DNA of 64,000 nucleotides, from NCBI RefSeq assembly GCF_921293095.1, contig NC_060252.1:44330881-44394880 (forward strand). Direction: 5' to 3'. The stretch is from Ischnura elegans (taxonomy: Eukaryota > Arthropoda > Insecta > Odonata > Coenagrionidae). Below the pieces are notes generated by a model. The model searched no databases. It had not been told where the DNA came from and saw nothing but the letters and a program-made list of their open reading frames with translations. Positions within the stretch are counted from its first letter, which is position 1; each line of letters begins with the position of its first letter. Positions 1-13,288 of the stretch are shown here, piece by piece. Both the position numbers and the translations under genes were made by a program.

Positions 1-2
1 AG

Positions 3-1267
3 AATCCCATCACAATCCCTGGCGCAGTCAAGGTGGGCGGGTCCCCTTCGAAGCCTTGCCTCGTGAAGCAGAAGAGGTCACTCTGCGAGGACGACGGCGA
101 GGTAGAGATGAACGTGGTGGTCGTGGTGGTGGAGGAAGGGAAGAACATCTACGAGGAGGACGAGGAAGAAGAGGAAGAGGACGGCGAGGAAGGCAGGAGG
201 GATATGAGGGACCTGGTCAAGGCCCTGCCAGAGTTCAAGGTCAGGCGGGACCTCCAATTGGCCGCTCAGCTGGGAAACCGGAGATCAGTATTCAAGCAGA
301 GCTCCATGAACGAGGAGCTGATGATGTCCACGGAACGGCAAAAGGAGAAGGAACGGGTCAGGCAGAACATCACGAAGCAGGCTTCACTCAACGAAGACCT
401 CATTTACAGCAGGAGGGCTGGAAACAGCAAACTCGATTCTTTCTTTTCCGGACCGAGGTTTCAGCAATTACGGAACGGTCTGAGCCGACTGGCAGGCAGC
501 GAAGCCGTGAAGAGCAAGGCCGCGGCTGGCGGGGCATCGCTCAAGAACGGTTTCGTGCGAATGCTACAGGGTTGGAGGGGAGAGACGCCGCAGGAGAGCG
601 CCGGGGGCAGGCCCCCACCGCAGCCCCCTCCTCCGCCACCTCAACCGCCCCCGTCCTCCGTCGCCAACAACAACGCCTGCTCCCCACTCCCGGCGACACC
701 GCCCCCACCTCACACCCCCACGGACAAGAAGCACCCCTCGCAAGACCCCGATGGCGCGGGGAAGGAGAGGCGGCACTCCAGGGAAGAAGGCTCCGACTCC
801 TCCAAAGACAGCTCCCTGCAGAGCGACACGAGCGTGGACTCCGAAGACAGCTTTGCGTCCGTCATTTTCGTGCCAAAGCCGGACGGGACGAACCAAGGGA
901 ACGCGGCGGGGACCAGCAACAACTCGCCAACGCAGAGGTCGCCGCTGCAAAAGTCGCCGCCTCAGAGGTCCCCTCTGCAGAAGTCACCCCCACAACGATC
1001 GCCACTCCAGAAGTCTCCGCCTCAGAGGTCGCCTATCCACAAATCGCCGCCACAGGTCATGTCACCACCTCAGCGGTCACCGCCGCTAAAGACACCGCCT
1101 CCGGAGAACGGTAGGCCCAAGGCAAACATCTCGCCGCCGTTGAGAGTAGACGTACTGGCGCCCGTCCCTTCCATCCGGGTGAAGGCGGAGAAACCAGATG
1201 TGCGGCCGTTGGAAGAGGAGGAGGAACAGGCTCCGGAAAGCAAGGATCCAGCATTGCCTCCGGAAAG
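3..1267 (+). CDS. TRMT9B: TRMT9B-like exon, disordered insert part 1
   Basis: The frame is open from position 3 ([13 protein letters not shown]...) to a GTGAGT donor at 1268, leaving phase 2. Positions 1-2 are AG, so this may be the true exon start, or the frame may continue left. It encodes six valines in a row, an Asp/Glu run (about 148-195), two related motifs [10 protein letters not shown] and [10 protein letters not shown], a proline-rich run (613-659) and a 10-residue repeat (924-1103). GC is far higher than in the flanking introns. Confidence 0.85.
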
Positions 1268-4200
1268 GTGAGTTTTAACTCAAATAGGAAATTATATAAA
1301 ATAAAAATTCACACTAAACTCACTGATTGAAAATAAACACTTTGTAATGAGAGAAAAGGATTAAATTAGCAGGAACGCAAGCATTCATGAAGGATTGGAG
1401 GCTTTCCCTGTGGATGCTGTGCAGAAAACTTTCTCGGATTTTCAACCGCGTCAATGGAGCGGAGGGAGCGCACATTCTTTTGTAGCGGTCGTGAAGTAAA
1501 CTTTTCCATTTGGTACACTACGTGCTCATAAAAACTTGTCATTTCACTGGTAAGTTGTAAGGTATTTCACTGGACAATTTCAGAGTACCATTAACTTGAA
1601 AACGACTCAGCTATGATCATTGCGAGAAGTGAGGTTGCTGAAATATTACACAAGCAGAAAAGTTACATGTTAAAATATACTCAGATCATACAAATCGATA
1701 ATACTGCTGACCTGTGCAATTGGGAATGTTTCCTCCTCTGTTGTGTGTGAAAATACTTTAGAGGAGTCTTTTAATAGCATTCTAATAAAGGGAAAAGATA
1801 TTTTCGTACATTGCAGTATTGCCTCACCTCCATAAAAATTATTCTCAATACTGTGAAGTCAAGCCAGGTAAAGTAGTGCAAGTAATCCAGCCAGTAAGTG
1901 GTACAACGCTCAATGGCACCAGCCATGATAGACATTACTGCACATTATTTTCTGCCACTAAGTGTTGAAGGAGTTATAGGTATTGCACTTTGGAAGTAAA
2001 ATGAAGGCAATGAACATATATGAAATACTTGATACGGGATTATGCGTACGAAATACGATCTGCATACTATTATGCTTATTTCATAGCCTTCTCAAGCAGT
2101 ATTCTCTCTCCTCATCGTCTACGAAAGGATTCATTGAGGAGAATCATGTGCCGATAACTTAAATTCCTATATCACTCCATACAGTATATATTTATCATAG
2201 AATTTTTTTTGCAAATGGAAATCCATTAATTTCTTTATGCTTAAGTTGGCCAGGCGCTTGATTAATCCAGCGACCAGTTCCAAAATTTTCGATACTCGCT
2301 CATTTTTATTAGACTCATCATCATCTTGTTTCCAAGCGCGGTTTGCTCAACTATTATTGCCGATGGCCCATGGTATTGTTCTTCATGTTCTCTCAACTCC
2401 TTCCTCGTTTCCCACTCTCGCCAGAGAGAAGCGCACCTCGGACGTGAAGCACAAGGAGACAATACGAAGGATCCAGGAGCTCTTGCGGCAGCGGGGAGTG
2501 GTGGTCCCTGGATTCGGCGGCAGCACCACCAGCAAAGACGGGGGTCGTGCCTTCCCCTTAGTCCGACGGGCGTCCGCCCTGCCCCTGCTGAGCGGAGGCA
2601 GGCCTCTAGAGCCCCTGGCTCGACCTCTGCCGCGACTGCTCAGCCTCGAACTCTTCAATCCTGAGACTGACGACCTGGACTCCGATTCCAGCGGCGTCTC
2701 CTCACCCGACTCGGTGGGTAGCGTCATCAGCGTACTAAACGATGAAGCGCCGTCGCTGACGGATCCCTTGGCGCCGGTCGAGGGTGCAGAGGCTTCGGCG
2801 ACGATAGGCCCCGCAGATATGGAAGCCCAGACCTCAGGTGAGTCTCTTGCGAGCAACTACTTTCACAGCATAGTTTACGAATCCTTTTATCAAAATTTTT
2901 ACGCTAGATTTTTTCTGCTAGGTTACGGCATTATTAACAGTTTCTTTGTCAATTGCCATGTCACTTCTAAAATTTTGGCCCTAGAGTATTCCACTCTATT
3001 TACCATCTGCCTCTAAAACAAAAAAATAAGTATTGTTTCCCTGTTAAGAGTAGTATCAAATACCCAAAATTATCAGTCCCTGTTACGTATAACGGATTGG
3101 TATTATTTTTCTATTTCATTGAATAAATTATAATACCGTTTCGTATTCATTCAGAACAATCAAATGTATTATTCAAACGTGCAATTCCTAATCATAGTAT
3201 TACATGATTCCATCTTCCTCATTCCAGACGCACAAAAGGATCATTCGGATTCGGAGGACAGACTCTCCTCGTCCGGGTCCTCGTCACGTGAGCCGAAACA
3301 GCAGTATTATTCGGCGGGCGCCGGTCGCTCGCCGGAAAAGACCAGTCTTCCACCCGCGGAGGTCAGTCTTCCCGCCAGCACCGCAGATGTAAGCCCAGCG
3401 ACTGCCACCACCACTTCCCCCGCGGCATCCTCCGCTTCGTCTACGACCCAAGCGCCGCAGTCCATACTCTCGACTTCCGAGATGGCATCGGCGGCCGTTT
3501 CGGCGTGTGCAGCCACGGCTGCCGAGAGGCTCTTCCTCGAGGCCACCGCCACGGAAGTCCGGGTGGAGGTCGCCGGTGAACCGGACTTCGCCTCCGCCGA
3601 CGGAGGCCTCCTGGATGCGACCCGGCCCCTGCCCGAACGGCCCTCGCCGTCCTCCAGCCTCCTGGAGGCCGCCGCAGACGTCGCCAGCTCTTTGGAGGGA
3701 GCCGTGGACGCCGTCATTCAGTCCAGCCCCAGAGCCCGCCGACGTACATTGGTCCTACCGGACAATCCTATGGAAGTGGTTGACCTATGGAGTCCAATCA
3801 AGTTCTCGCCTCCTGGGGCTTGCAAAGAGGCGGCGGTTATAAAGCCACCGGAGACGATCGAAGTAACTCAGCCATCAGAGATTACTACTTTACCGGTCGA
3901 AACGCCTTCAATCGTCAAGGTGGAAAAGCATGAGGAGACCACGACGAGCGAAACCAACGCGTCGACCCAGGTGAGAATTGCTAAGGAGTAATGAGGTGTT
4001 TATTTAAGTAAATACACAAATTATATACAAATACACATGCATCTTAGTAAAACGTGGTGGACTACCCCAAGTAATCATTCGGGCTACATTGGAAAACGGG
4101 ATTATAGAGACGTATTCCCTAAGGGCATGTGTGGCAATATGGCCATCACCAAAATCTTAAAAGAAACATTCTCCGGTATTTAGAGGTACAGCTAGTCACG

Positions 4201-7200
4201 CAAGTGGTAGGTACATTTCAAGCGTCAACGAAGTATAAAAATTTACTCCCATGTTATTTGAAAATCTTTATTTTATTCTTCGTGTATTACACTGTCTATG
4301 CCGTTTCTCTGTCGAAAATCTTAGCTATGAATAAATGAAATGAGTCAAGAATATTCTTTTGCTAATATGGTTTGAGAGCAAAATTTAAAGAAAAAAGATT
4401 TGAAATTAACATATGGTTAACAGCTTTAATCATATTATAACTGCATTAATTGCTTGAAGACTGAGACTAATATTCCTCACTTAAAATTTCAAATGCTTTC
4501 TAAACATTCTTCTACCAGAACGTGAAAAGTATAGAATACAATCCAGAAAGACACAGATGAAGCTGATAATCTGGAGATATTTTTTCTCTTCACAGTTTAC
4601 GCAATAATTAACAATCAAGGTCAAATTTCTAACAATTCATGCATATGCATGATATTTAAAAGCCACAATTTTTGCTATAAAAATTAAGAATTAATTAGTT
4701 TAAAATGGCCAAAAATATATTTGTAGGTTCAGAATATGTCATATTGAAACAAAATTAACTGATTTCAACACAATAAATGGTAGAGATTATTTTAATGACT
4801 GAACGCAAGGTTTTAATTTAGGTAAAATGAGATACAGAATGTACTTGGAACTTTTTTTTGTTAAAATCCCTTGATTGGGATGCTTTCAGTCCCTTGTCTC
4901 CAAACTTGAGCTTCATGACAACTTTTCTCACAATATTTTCTTTTCTTAAATTTAAATTGATACCACTTATTGATCTATTAATCCAACAATTGTACATTTG
5001 TATATCACAATCCTCTTGCCTTACCTTAGATCTCTTCTAGTGCCTTAAAATAGCTCAACCACTCCTACCGATTCTTTATCACCTCCCTCAATAGTTTTTC
5101 TGTCCTTATCCTAGAAGCATAAAATTTCCTCGTTCCTGCCTTTCTCTGTTCATCCCACATACTCCTTCTACGGACATATTTCGATCGCTAACAGCCTCTT
5201 CTCGTCCTGAAGGCCCATGTTTTCTCGTCACAAAATGATTAACTGTGCAATGAATATTACCACCACACCAATGCCTTGTCCATTACCAGTCTGTACCTTA
5301 ACTTTTAAGTTTTCTCTGCTTACTACAATGTTATCCATCTTTTGATGAATCAAAGACAGTTAATTTAAACTCTTACCTAATATTCCCCAAGCGTAAGTGG
5401 GGCATCATAAATCAGCAGTGACTTAATTGAATCGTCAAGTAGTGGTTTCTCCCTTTCCTAAAATAATGCAATAAGTTATGATTTCAAGGAATTCGGGATG
5501 ATTTTAAGTTAAAAAAAATAGAACTTGCAAAATTAAAATGAATATCAAAACAGATAATCACTGAGAAACAGAGATACAATATATTCAGCGTCAATTGAGG
5601 ACACAAAAAAGCCAAGGAGTGCAAGTGCAATTTAATAATTATGGAGGTTCGTAAGATGATGGTTGGTAGGGTACACAACATTGTTGTTGCAAAGGGATAC
5701 AGTGACTCACCGATAAGTATACATATGTAGATTCAGTGATTCACTGGTATGCCTTGGACACAGCAATAAGGTATACCTCACCAACCATTATCCGCACTTA
5801 TCCCCAGAATATAAATTACACTTGTACCCTTTGGCTTCTAGGGTCCTCAATGAAGCAATCATATAGCTATATTTTGATTGCGCATGGCTATGAGCACCTA
5901 ATGCACGGAGAGTGGTAAATCAAATTTCTATTTATCCATAAGGATAATTTCGAATGGTTATTTGTTCTAAGTGACGTTCATACGATGATGTAATCCGCCC
6001 TTTTCAGGCGCAGGATTCGTGGAACGAGGAATGCAGGCAACACCTTACGGAGTTCGCAGAGGAGCTCAGCGCCGGTCTGCTCCAGGAGATCGAGCGCTAC
6101 TCGGAGAGATGCAACCGGGAAGCCCACCGAATCCCAAAGAGGGAATCCGACGACGAGCCGTGGTCATGGCGTGCCAGCCGATCAGAGTCCCGTCTCTCCA
6201 GCCCTAGCAACGTGACCAGCCGCGCTGCGTGGGAGAAGGAGGCCACCGGAGGCTCCCCGACAGCTTTGCCGCACGTTAGTGTCCCTGCACCGCCGCCGCA
6301 ACCCGGCCTCCTAGGTGACCGGCACCAGCTGACGGGGAGGCGACCAGAAGCCGGTTCAAGACTCAGCCTCACCACTTCACTCAGCAGGTCGCGGCTTATA
6401 GACGAAGAGGACTTCCCCGCCCTGGGCTGCGGCAGGCTCCAGCAGGCTAGGGCGCGGAGGACTGAGTCGTACCCGCGAAGCCTGAGCGAGAGCGTCCACC
6501 ACCACGGGGCACGCAGGTTTGACCCCGCGACGGAACCATACCCCCGAAATCTCAGCGAGAGACTAGGGGGCTCTGCGGATCCGTTCCTGCAGAGGGGCAA
6601 CCACCGCGTGGGAGGTCTCCTGCATGAGAGGAACGAGAGCCATGTCGTCAGTAGCAGTAGCGGGAGCAGTGGGGGTAGCAGCCGGAGTCTTCCGGCCAGA
6701 GGCGGTGCCTTCACTCCGGAAGAGATGCCGTTCCCAGTGACCGAGTCGGTGAACGCACCGATCCGGGAGGGCGGCGGAATCAGCGAGGACTCCGGAGTCG
6801 GGGCTGACTCGTCTCTGGGCGACGGGACCAACACCGCCTCCTCCGAGTCCGCCAGGAGCATTTCGAACGAGTGCATCGTGAAGAAGTGCTGTCCGGAGGG
6901 CAAGTGTGAGACCAAGGAGGAGGTCCCTCCGGAGCAGACGTCGAAGGTAGTCGAGGATCGGGTTCCGGGAGCGGGACACGGTGATGCGGGTGAGCCCGGA
7001 GTAGTCCACGGTGTGGAGGGCCGCTTCGGAGGTCTCAGGCCCGGCTCGATCGAGAAAGGTTCGTCGGAGGAGTCGAGGGAATCCGAGGTGAACGCCAGCG
7101 CTTCTTCGACGGAGGACGAGCCAACCCCGGCCTCGGTCCGCTGGTGGTCAGGACTTAGCGCGGACGCCAGTGGGAGCCTGCTTGGCATGATGCAGGCGGG

Positions 7201-7621
7201 TGCGGGGTCGAGAAGGGGCATGGTGCGGCAGGCAGCCACGTGGGGAGACGAGCCCCACGCCACCCTGCCGAGCCAGGTGCAGGCCCAAAATCCTCAGACA
7301 CAAACCCCGACGAGGACAGCGGGCGGACAGGGCGGGGCAGTTCCGTCGCAGCAAGTTGCCAGGGACTGTCCAATGACGAAGACGGCGAGCCTCGAAACGT
7401 CGCTGAGCGGGTCCACGTCCCAGGAGTCCCTCAGGTCCGACGGAGGCGGAGCCGGTGGCGGCGGTTCCATAACGTTCCATCGATACTACCACGTGTTCCG
7501 TGAGGGAGAACTCGACCAGTTGATAGAACGATACGTGGAGAACCTCCACATAATCTCGTCTTACTACGACCACGCGAACTGGTGTGTGATCGCAGAAAAG
7601 GTGCAGGTGTGGACCATCTGA
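3..7621 (+). CDS. TRMT9B: TRMT9B-like tRNA methyltransferase 9 homolog, C-terminal four exons (5' part outside window)
   Basis: Join 3-1267, 2425-2837, 3228-3970, 6008-7621. Phases agree at every junction (2, 1, 0) and the total of 4035 nt is 1344 codons plus TGA at 7619-7621. The last 45 residues contain [19 protein letters not shown] and later [14 protein letters not shown]. This is the conserved C-terminus of the Trm9/ALKBH8/TRMT9B methyltransferase family. The SAM-binding methyltransferase core must lie left of the window. In this family TRMT9B, unlike Trm9 or ALKBH8, carries a long insert between the core and this C-terminus, and that fits here. Drosophila has one such gene (fire dancer). 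The insert is disordered: acidic, proline, serine and SPPQ-type repeats, with recurrent SLxE motifs (RSLCED, QASLNED, PRSLSES, PRNLSER) that resemble phosphorylation-dependent docking sites. Whether it still modifies tRNA cannot be judged without the N-terminal part. The C-terminal match is strong; the choice of TRMT9B over a Trm9 paralogue rests on the insert. Confidence 0.85.
924..1103 (+). repeat. In-frame 30-nt / 10-residue [10 protein letters not shown] tandem repeat
   Basis: Four to six imperfect copies of a 10-residue unit of the form [10 protein letters not shown], ending in [13 protein letters not shown]. Each unit has two SP sites followed by basic residues, so it could be a target of proline-directed kinases. 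That role is inferred from the motif only. Confidence 0.85.
1268..2424 (+). other. TRMT9B-like intron, no gene seen
   Basis: GTGAGT donor at 1268; pyrimidine-rich acceptor ending CCAG at 2424. AT-rich sequence in which I recognise no RNA gene, repeat or coding fragment. Confidence 0.7.
2425..2837 (+). CDS. TRMT9B: TRMT9B-like exon, disordered insert part 2
   Basis: Begins after a pyrimidine-rich acceptor (CTCGCCAG) at 2424 and ends at CAG before GTGAGT at 2838. Phase 2 in and phase 1 out, matching both neighbours. Encodes a basic helix-like start ([20 protein letters not shown]) then Ser/Asp-rich sequence ([18 protein letters not shown]). The open frame running upstream of the acceptor (2237-2424) is intron read-through. 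Confidence 0.82.
2838..3227 (+). other. TRMT9B-like intron, no gene seen
   Basis: AT-rich; GTGAGT donor at 2838 and TTCCAG acceptor at 3227. Nothing else recognised. Confidence 0.7.
3228..3970 (+). CDS. TRMT9B: TRMT9B-like exon, disordered insert part 3
   Basis: Acceptor TTCCAG at 3227; donor CAG/GTGAGA at 3971; phase 1 in, phase 0 out. Encodes Ser/Ala/Thr-rich low-complexity sequence, then a more ordered stretch with basic [20 protein letters not shown] around 3731-3790 that could be a short linear docking motif. No known domain is visible. Confidence 0.82.
3971..6007 (+). other. TRMT9B-like intron, no gene seen
   Basis: A 2.0 kb AT-rich intron, GTGAGA donor and TTTTCAG acceptor. The short open frames inside it look random and I see no transposon relic. 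Confidence 0.65.
6008..7621 (+). CDS. TRMT9B: TRMT9B-like last exon with conserved Trm9-family C-terminus
   Basis: Enters in phase 0 as [20 protein letters not shown], an amphipathic segment that looks structured. Then come Ser/Arg/Gly-rich sequence with PRSLSES and PRNLSER, a Cys-containing [12 protein letters not shown] segment, and finally the conserved [10 protein letters not shown]...YYDHANWCV block just before TGA at 7619. The conserved block is the part that assigns the gene. Confidence 0.88.
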   Translation, partial: AQDSWNEECRQHLTEFAEELSAGLLQEIERYSERCNREAHRIPKRESDDEPWSWRASRSESRLSSPSNVTSRAAWEKEATGGSPTALPHVSVPAPPPQPGLLGDRHQLTGRRPEAGSRLSLTTSLSRSRLIDEEDFPALGCGRLQQARARRTESYPRSLSESVHHHGARRFDPATEPYPRNLSERLGGSADPFLQRGNHRVGGLLHERNESHVVSSSSGSSGGSSRSLPARGGAFTPEEMPFPVTESVNAPIREGGGISEDSGVGADSSLGDGTNTASSESARSISNECIVKKCCPEGKCETKEEVPPEQTSKVVEDRVPGAGHGDAGEPGVVHGVEGRFGGLRPGSIEKGSSEESRESEVNASASSTEDEPTPASVRWWSGLSADASGSLLGMMQAGAGSRRGMVRQAATWGDEPHATLPSQVQAQNPQTQTPTRTAGGQGGAVPSQQVARDCPMTKTASLETSLSGSTSQESLRSDGGGAGGGGSITFHRYYHVFREGELDQLIERYVENLHIISSYYDHANWCVIAEKVQVWTI

Positions 7622-8227
7622 CTGTGTTTAGTAGTGGAACGAGAGCCTAAGATGTTTTTTTAAATCATCTAGCGATGGGGATCTTGTGAGGTGTTTACCT
7701 GCTCTACTCGGCAAGGTGGCATTTTGATTCCCTCAACTTGAGAAAAAGAAACCACACACGTTACCCATTACTCACTCATCTATATTAACAGCCTAGCATC
7801 TGGTGTAGTTTTAAAGTCTTAGCTACAATTTAGTTGCCGAGACGTAACATATATAATAGTGGAAATTTTAATAAGAAATCCAATATGCAAAAGATATTGT
7901 GATTCATAATCTCATGAATAACTTTTTGTTATACAAAAGTCGATACAGAAATCACGAGAGGGCTTCATGGACCTGATGTTGTTTCTTTTCTCTATTTCGT
8001 AAACATAGATGTGCCCCTTTAAGTATATTGTTCTGTGGCATTAACTTTGAAAACTTATGATTATATTGTCATCCCTATACTCTTATTTGAGAAATAAGGA
8101 AACTAGTGTTCATGATCTCTTTCAAATGCTCTTCTGTTCAAAGGGGAGCTGGGTCTTGGATAGGAAGGACAACAACACCAGGTACTCAAGTTCAATAGAA
8201 TAGATTGATAGATCTGTAGGATGTATA

Positions 8228-8233
8228 AATAAA
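8228..8233 (+). terminator. Candidate polyadenylation signal for the TRMT9B-like gene
   Basis: AATAAA about 600 nt after the stop codon, the first clear hexamer I noticed downstream. Such hexamers are frequent by chance in AT-rich DNA. Confidence 0.25.
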
Positions 8234-11200
8234 TTGAAGACTCTATGATAGCCTCTTACCACTATAGTGAGCATTGGTGTGTACTAGTCAAATTTCCTTA
8301 ATTATAACGCCGACCTACAGAACCAACACCACCGTAGGGACGTATTCCTTTAGAGAATAAAGCAGTTTATAAAATAATTGCTCTTGGATGTGGGTTAAAC
8401 TGAGAAAAGTTCTACTTTAAGATATATTTTTGTAAGCAATTTTTGACAAAGAGTCTCCAAAGGTGAAATTTCCTCTTGCAATCCCGCTTATAAGTTAAAA
8501 AATTGATTTTTTCCCATGCTGTATCTTGCAGCAACACAATGCGCACCCATCCATAATATGTTTCACACACACGCTACTCTTCAATTGAGTTCGTAGGAGC
8601 GAAGCAAATGAGTACTTACATCGAAATCCAAAAGAGTACGAGGCACGAAACTGCAAAAATACGCATTCTAATGTGTTCATCTGGCGTACCACACAAAAAT
8701 TTGATAAAAAATTAGAATGACAAAGAATCGCTGCTTCCTTGAAAGTAAGAAATAAATTACTTTTATGCATGAACAATGGCTTTAAAAGTTTTGATAAATT
8801 TTGCAACCCCTAAAAATGTCACTCTACAGCTTCATGCGGAATAACTTCAAATCGACAGGAGTGAGACGTTTGTTCACCTTGAGTCAGAAAAAAATTAAGC
8901 TTAAAAATTCCTCGCCACGGAATTCATCTGATTATCTCAATAAACAAACTTAGACCATGATAAATATCTGTTACTGCCCATCGGTTTACAGACAAAGCGA
9001 TCGAGGCCGTATCCTTCATAGTTGTTGGGGCTGGTTGAAAATTGGCATCATCTTCAACTTTGGCATACCGTGATTAAGTTCAGCACACTACTCGCCCAAA
9101 CAGTAAAAAAAAACGAATCCACCATTTTTGTGGAAAATTCATAAGTTTTCACTTCAAGTATTCATAACATTTTTTTGCTATTAATTTTAGTGCCGGTACT
9201 TAACAGTAACAAATGAGTAATATGCCACCGCGGGAACTGAAATGGATCAGCTTCTATCGTAAACTGCGAGATTAAAAACACCTCAATTATTAAGATCCAT
9301 TAAGTATAGCTGTACGACATAAATAGGAGCTAGTGGAAATGGTGGATTGTATTAATTATGACCACTGATGAATTAGTATTGATGAGTCCTAAAATATTGA
9401 CTAATATCAAACGTCAGCAGCCAAAAGAGATGAATGAAAATTTCAGACGAATTTGCCATTTCACGCAAAAAATTATGTCGATAGAATTACTTCATCTACT
9501 TTTAAATTCGGTTTGGGAAGCTTAATGGGTATACATCTGAAGATAAATTGACGCATCAGCTGGCTCGAAAGTGGCTTGATGAGGTATGCAATTTGGTTAC
9601 CGATTTTGTTTGCCAAGAAATATTGCGTAGACTGATCAAATAAATCCCCAATTCTTTAATTCGCCGAACGAACACCATCTTTTGCACTTCGACGGTAAAT
9701 TGATGCCAATTTAAAATGGGCTTCAATAGCAGTCGCACTGCTAGCAAATACGAAAACGTGACATACAAAGCTGTCCATTTGAATTGTCTGCCTTAGATAA
9801 CAGAACCCATATTTTTTGCTAACAGTCCCACGCATGTGCTTGAGATTCATGCCACCACGCTGTCCCAATATCATGTAGGAAGTATAATTATCACTCTATA
9901 AGCCCATCGTGAGGTGGATGAAACGCATTCCTCGAAGTCATATAGTTGCTTCTTACGTTGGTTAATTCTCAGTTGAGAAGAGGGATAATTATCAAAGACA
10001 TAGATGATCAGATTTCAACTTAATTAAGACCAAATACATTTCCTATATTTGTAGCTTATTTAACCATTTAAATCCTCCAAACTCCCTTTAACTAAGTTTT
10101 GCGTGTTAAATGGATGCTTTTCTTCAAATTAAGGCATGATTCAACAAAGAGAGCATATGAAGGAAATATTATCGGAACTGGACCGCTAAATTCTAACCGA
10201 AAGGGCAATTCAAATTAGGAAACTCGATAAAAATTGTCCCCTTGAATCAGCTACTTGTCGACGTTACCCTCTTTAATTGTTTCACGTTTCTTTTATACCC
10301 GCTTTAAACTTTTCGCAGGATTAACAGAGTCAGAAATAATGTGAGACAACAGTTGAATAGGAAACAACAGTTTTCCATGGGATTTTTAAAAGAAAACATG
10401 AATATATATATACATATATACGATTGCACATCAATATTATTTTTTCTGCCAAAGCCAAAAAATGTATAGGGCACAGCAAAACATCCCTCTCAATATCCAG
10501 CTATTTTTAAGGGGTAAGAATGCAGTGCATTTCAGTTGTGAATAAATGCCAGAAACTTAATCACTGAGAAGAGGGCAAGAAAATATGGGACCATAGAACT
10601 GATGAGTGAGTCCTCATATATACTTAGGTGGAGGAAGTATGGTTTCAGTTCAACTCCGATGCATGCTGTTAGAGAACAAAAAAAAGAAAAAATGACGGTT
10701 CAGGAGTTAAAGTCTCTTCTGCTACTCTTACTAAATTGACAGCCGATCCTACATTCACAAAAAATATGCCTTTTGCGATTCATAGAAAATGTAGTCCTTC
10801 GGTCTAGATTAGAGATTCCAGCCATGGTGAACGGAGCCATGAAAAATAAAAACATGAACGTATCCCGGAAAAAAATATGAAAGAAAATTAAAGCGGGTAG
10901 CAAAGCTTCGAGAGGGTTACAAATACACATCAAAATTTGGCTGTTTACCGAATAGTTAACATACACAAGGTGCTACATTATTCAAAGCTTCCTTAAAAAG
11001 TTCTGACGTACGTATGTAAGAAATATATAGTGATTCTAGGGTCTTTTTCATGACATGTGACATCACTTTTCTATTTGGTTGTATTCATAAAATACAAGTA
11101 CTAATTCAGACCAAAGTAAAATAACAAATTATATAAACTATGGAATTTACTTTACATTGTTCAAACAAGTCATTCATTTGCTTTGCATGTATGCCGCAGA

Positions 11201-13286
11201 AAAGGTACCTTACTGCTGCTTCCCTCAAGATGTTCCACAATTTTATAATGTACATAACTATAAATAAAAATTCCTTATAAATATATATAAATAAAATATA
11301 TATATACATACGAGACCAGTAATTGTTGAAAAATCGTGTTGTTTAATCGCATCATGTTTTCTGTTGTTATCTTGTTTCATTAATAAACTTTGTGCCTCTC
11401 TTGACTCGGTACTCAAGAATTTTGATATTTATGTCTCATTACGAATTTAAATCAATTTCCATTGTACTCAGATGAGTTATATACTCATAAAAATAAGCAA
11501 ATATAAAAAGCAAGATATTCCACTCAAGAAATGAAATGTTGTGTTCAATAAAAAACTTAAAATTATTACCACCCTGCATTTTTTGTTGATCATTTGTGGT
11601 TGCCTTTTGGCGAATACGTCGATGCTATTTGTTAATTTTGTAGAATTTAGCTCCCTCTTTGGCTAAAAAAACTAAAACAATGTTTATAAAATTATGTTCC
11701 ACATCAATGTGTAATTGAAAATACATAAAGATATGATGCCTTGGTGAACAGAGATCGGAGTGCATGTAACCCTCAGAGGAAGGAGGAAAAACCCCCATTG
11801 GGTCAAAATTAATCAATTAAAAATTTACTCCCTTGGTTCTTGTTGAAACTTCATTAGAAATACAGATAAAAGTAATCCACTGTGGTGCCAAAATACGCCA
11901 AGTAAAATGCACAAAAAGATATGATTCAATTCAAATTGCAATTCTGCAACCAGTAATTTAGCTATTCCGCCCACGCTTTTCAACTGCGCAATTCTTCTAT
12001 GTATGTGCGGTATCTCAGTTCGAGAGGTAAAAGCACGTAGTAAACCCCATATACGTTTATTCAAGTGATTTGCAGATATGAAACTGACATTTTACCCTCC
12101 TCAACCGCAGAGTAATTCGAGCGAACTGCGATTAAATGAGCAAGCGTGTTGCGCCAAGAAGGCATTCGGTTAGTTAAACATGACAAGTTTTCAGCAGAGT
12201 CATAACTTCAAATTTATTCCGAAAAGTCGCTCATGTCCACGGAATCAATGTCTCAGTGAAAATAGCGAGTTAGCGACCAAACCCAGCGGATAACATCCAC
12301 TTTATCACGAACCTGATATTAAAAATATATGGCAATTTTCCTCCGGAAGAGAATTTTCTCACCGAATATATATTTTGCTCTTTCTTGGCGCACAACACAG
12401 AAATAACCAGTCAAAATCAGAACCACGTGAAGTCATTTGTTCGAATACTAAAAATATGATACCTCATTTACCTTATTTTCCGAGTGTTGATACAAAACAA
12501 TGGCTTGATGAGGTGGAAGTTCAAAATATTTTAAATTATTATGAGAATGGTAACAAGTGGGCAACTTTCCCAGTGTTAATAAAAAATATGCATTGAAAGC
12601 ATTAAAATGACACAAAATATCAGTCTATTTTCATAAAATTGCCAGAATACGTTTTTAAAAAATTTCGAGAAGGGCTAGAAGAGTTTTGCTGGTCGATCGT
12701 TCCAGTCAAGCACTTCCCTATTTAAGCAAGAAAACTTTTGTACATTGGTCTTTCGTGACCGGCACTCTATCTTGAACTGGTATTAATTTTTACACGCTTT
12801 TTCTTAACTTTCTTCGTCCGTTTGTTCGTCCAATCGATGGAATCTTTTATAAGACTTTTTTATCCACATCCCAATGTCGGATCGACTTGCAATTTGCACA
12901 CCAACTTGCTTTTGATGACTATATAGTATTCAGATATTTTAAATTCTTGTCCATTGTTCTCTAATTAATTAGCTGAATTTCTCCATGGAAAATAGTTTCA
13001 AAATTTCTTTAGAGATGGCATTAGTAATTAATGTTTTGGCAGAAATTTCTTTAACAGCTCTGGTTTAATCGACAACATGATTTTTCCAAAAACAGTGTAA
13101 AATACACTTAAGAATAAAGTATAAGTTTTTCATAACTCGGAGAAGAATTGTGGCTGGTGATTAGGAATAGATCAATATCAAAATCCTTACTTCCCTTAAA
13201 TGTTGGCTTCGCTATCTCCTTCCCATGTTCTGTTTCCTCTTTCTATCCTACACATCCCGCAGTCTGCTATTTTCTTCCAAAGTGCC
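8234..13286. other. AT-rich intergenic DNA, nothing recognised
   Basis: No coding fragment, RNA gene or clear repeat pair was recognised in this 5 kb. There are short TA-rich microsatellite-like runs (around 10405-10425 and 11280-11310). Confidence 0.6.
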
Positions 13287-13288
13287 TA

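Noticed and set aside
56..1114. 352-codon open frame in a second + frame
   Set aside because: It overlaps the TRMT9B-like exon, is Arg/Gly-rich nonsense from GC-rich repetitive coding DNA and has no splice or homology support.
2237..3016. Open frame extending beyond exon 2 on both sides
   Set aside because: The ends are AT-rich intron; splice sites at 2424 and 2838 and matching phases define the exon.
6097..7263. 388-codon open frame on the - strand
   Set aside because: Antisense shadow of the GC-rich last TRMT9B-like exon; no recognisable domain and the + frame has clear family motifs.
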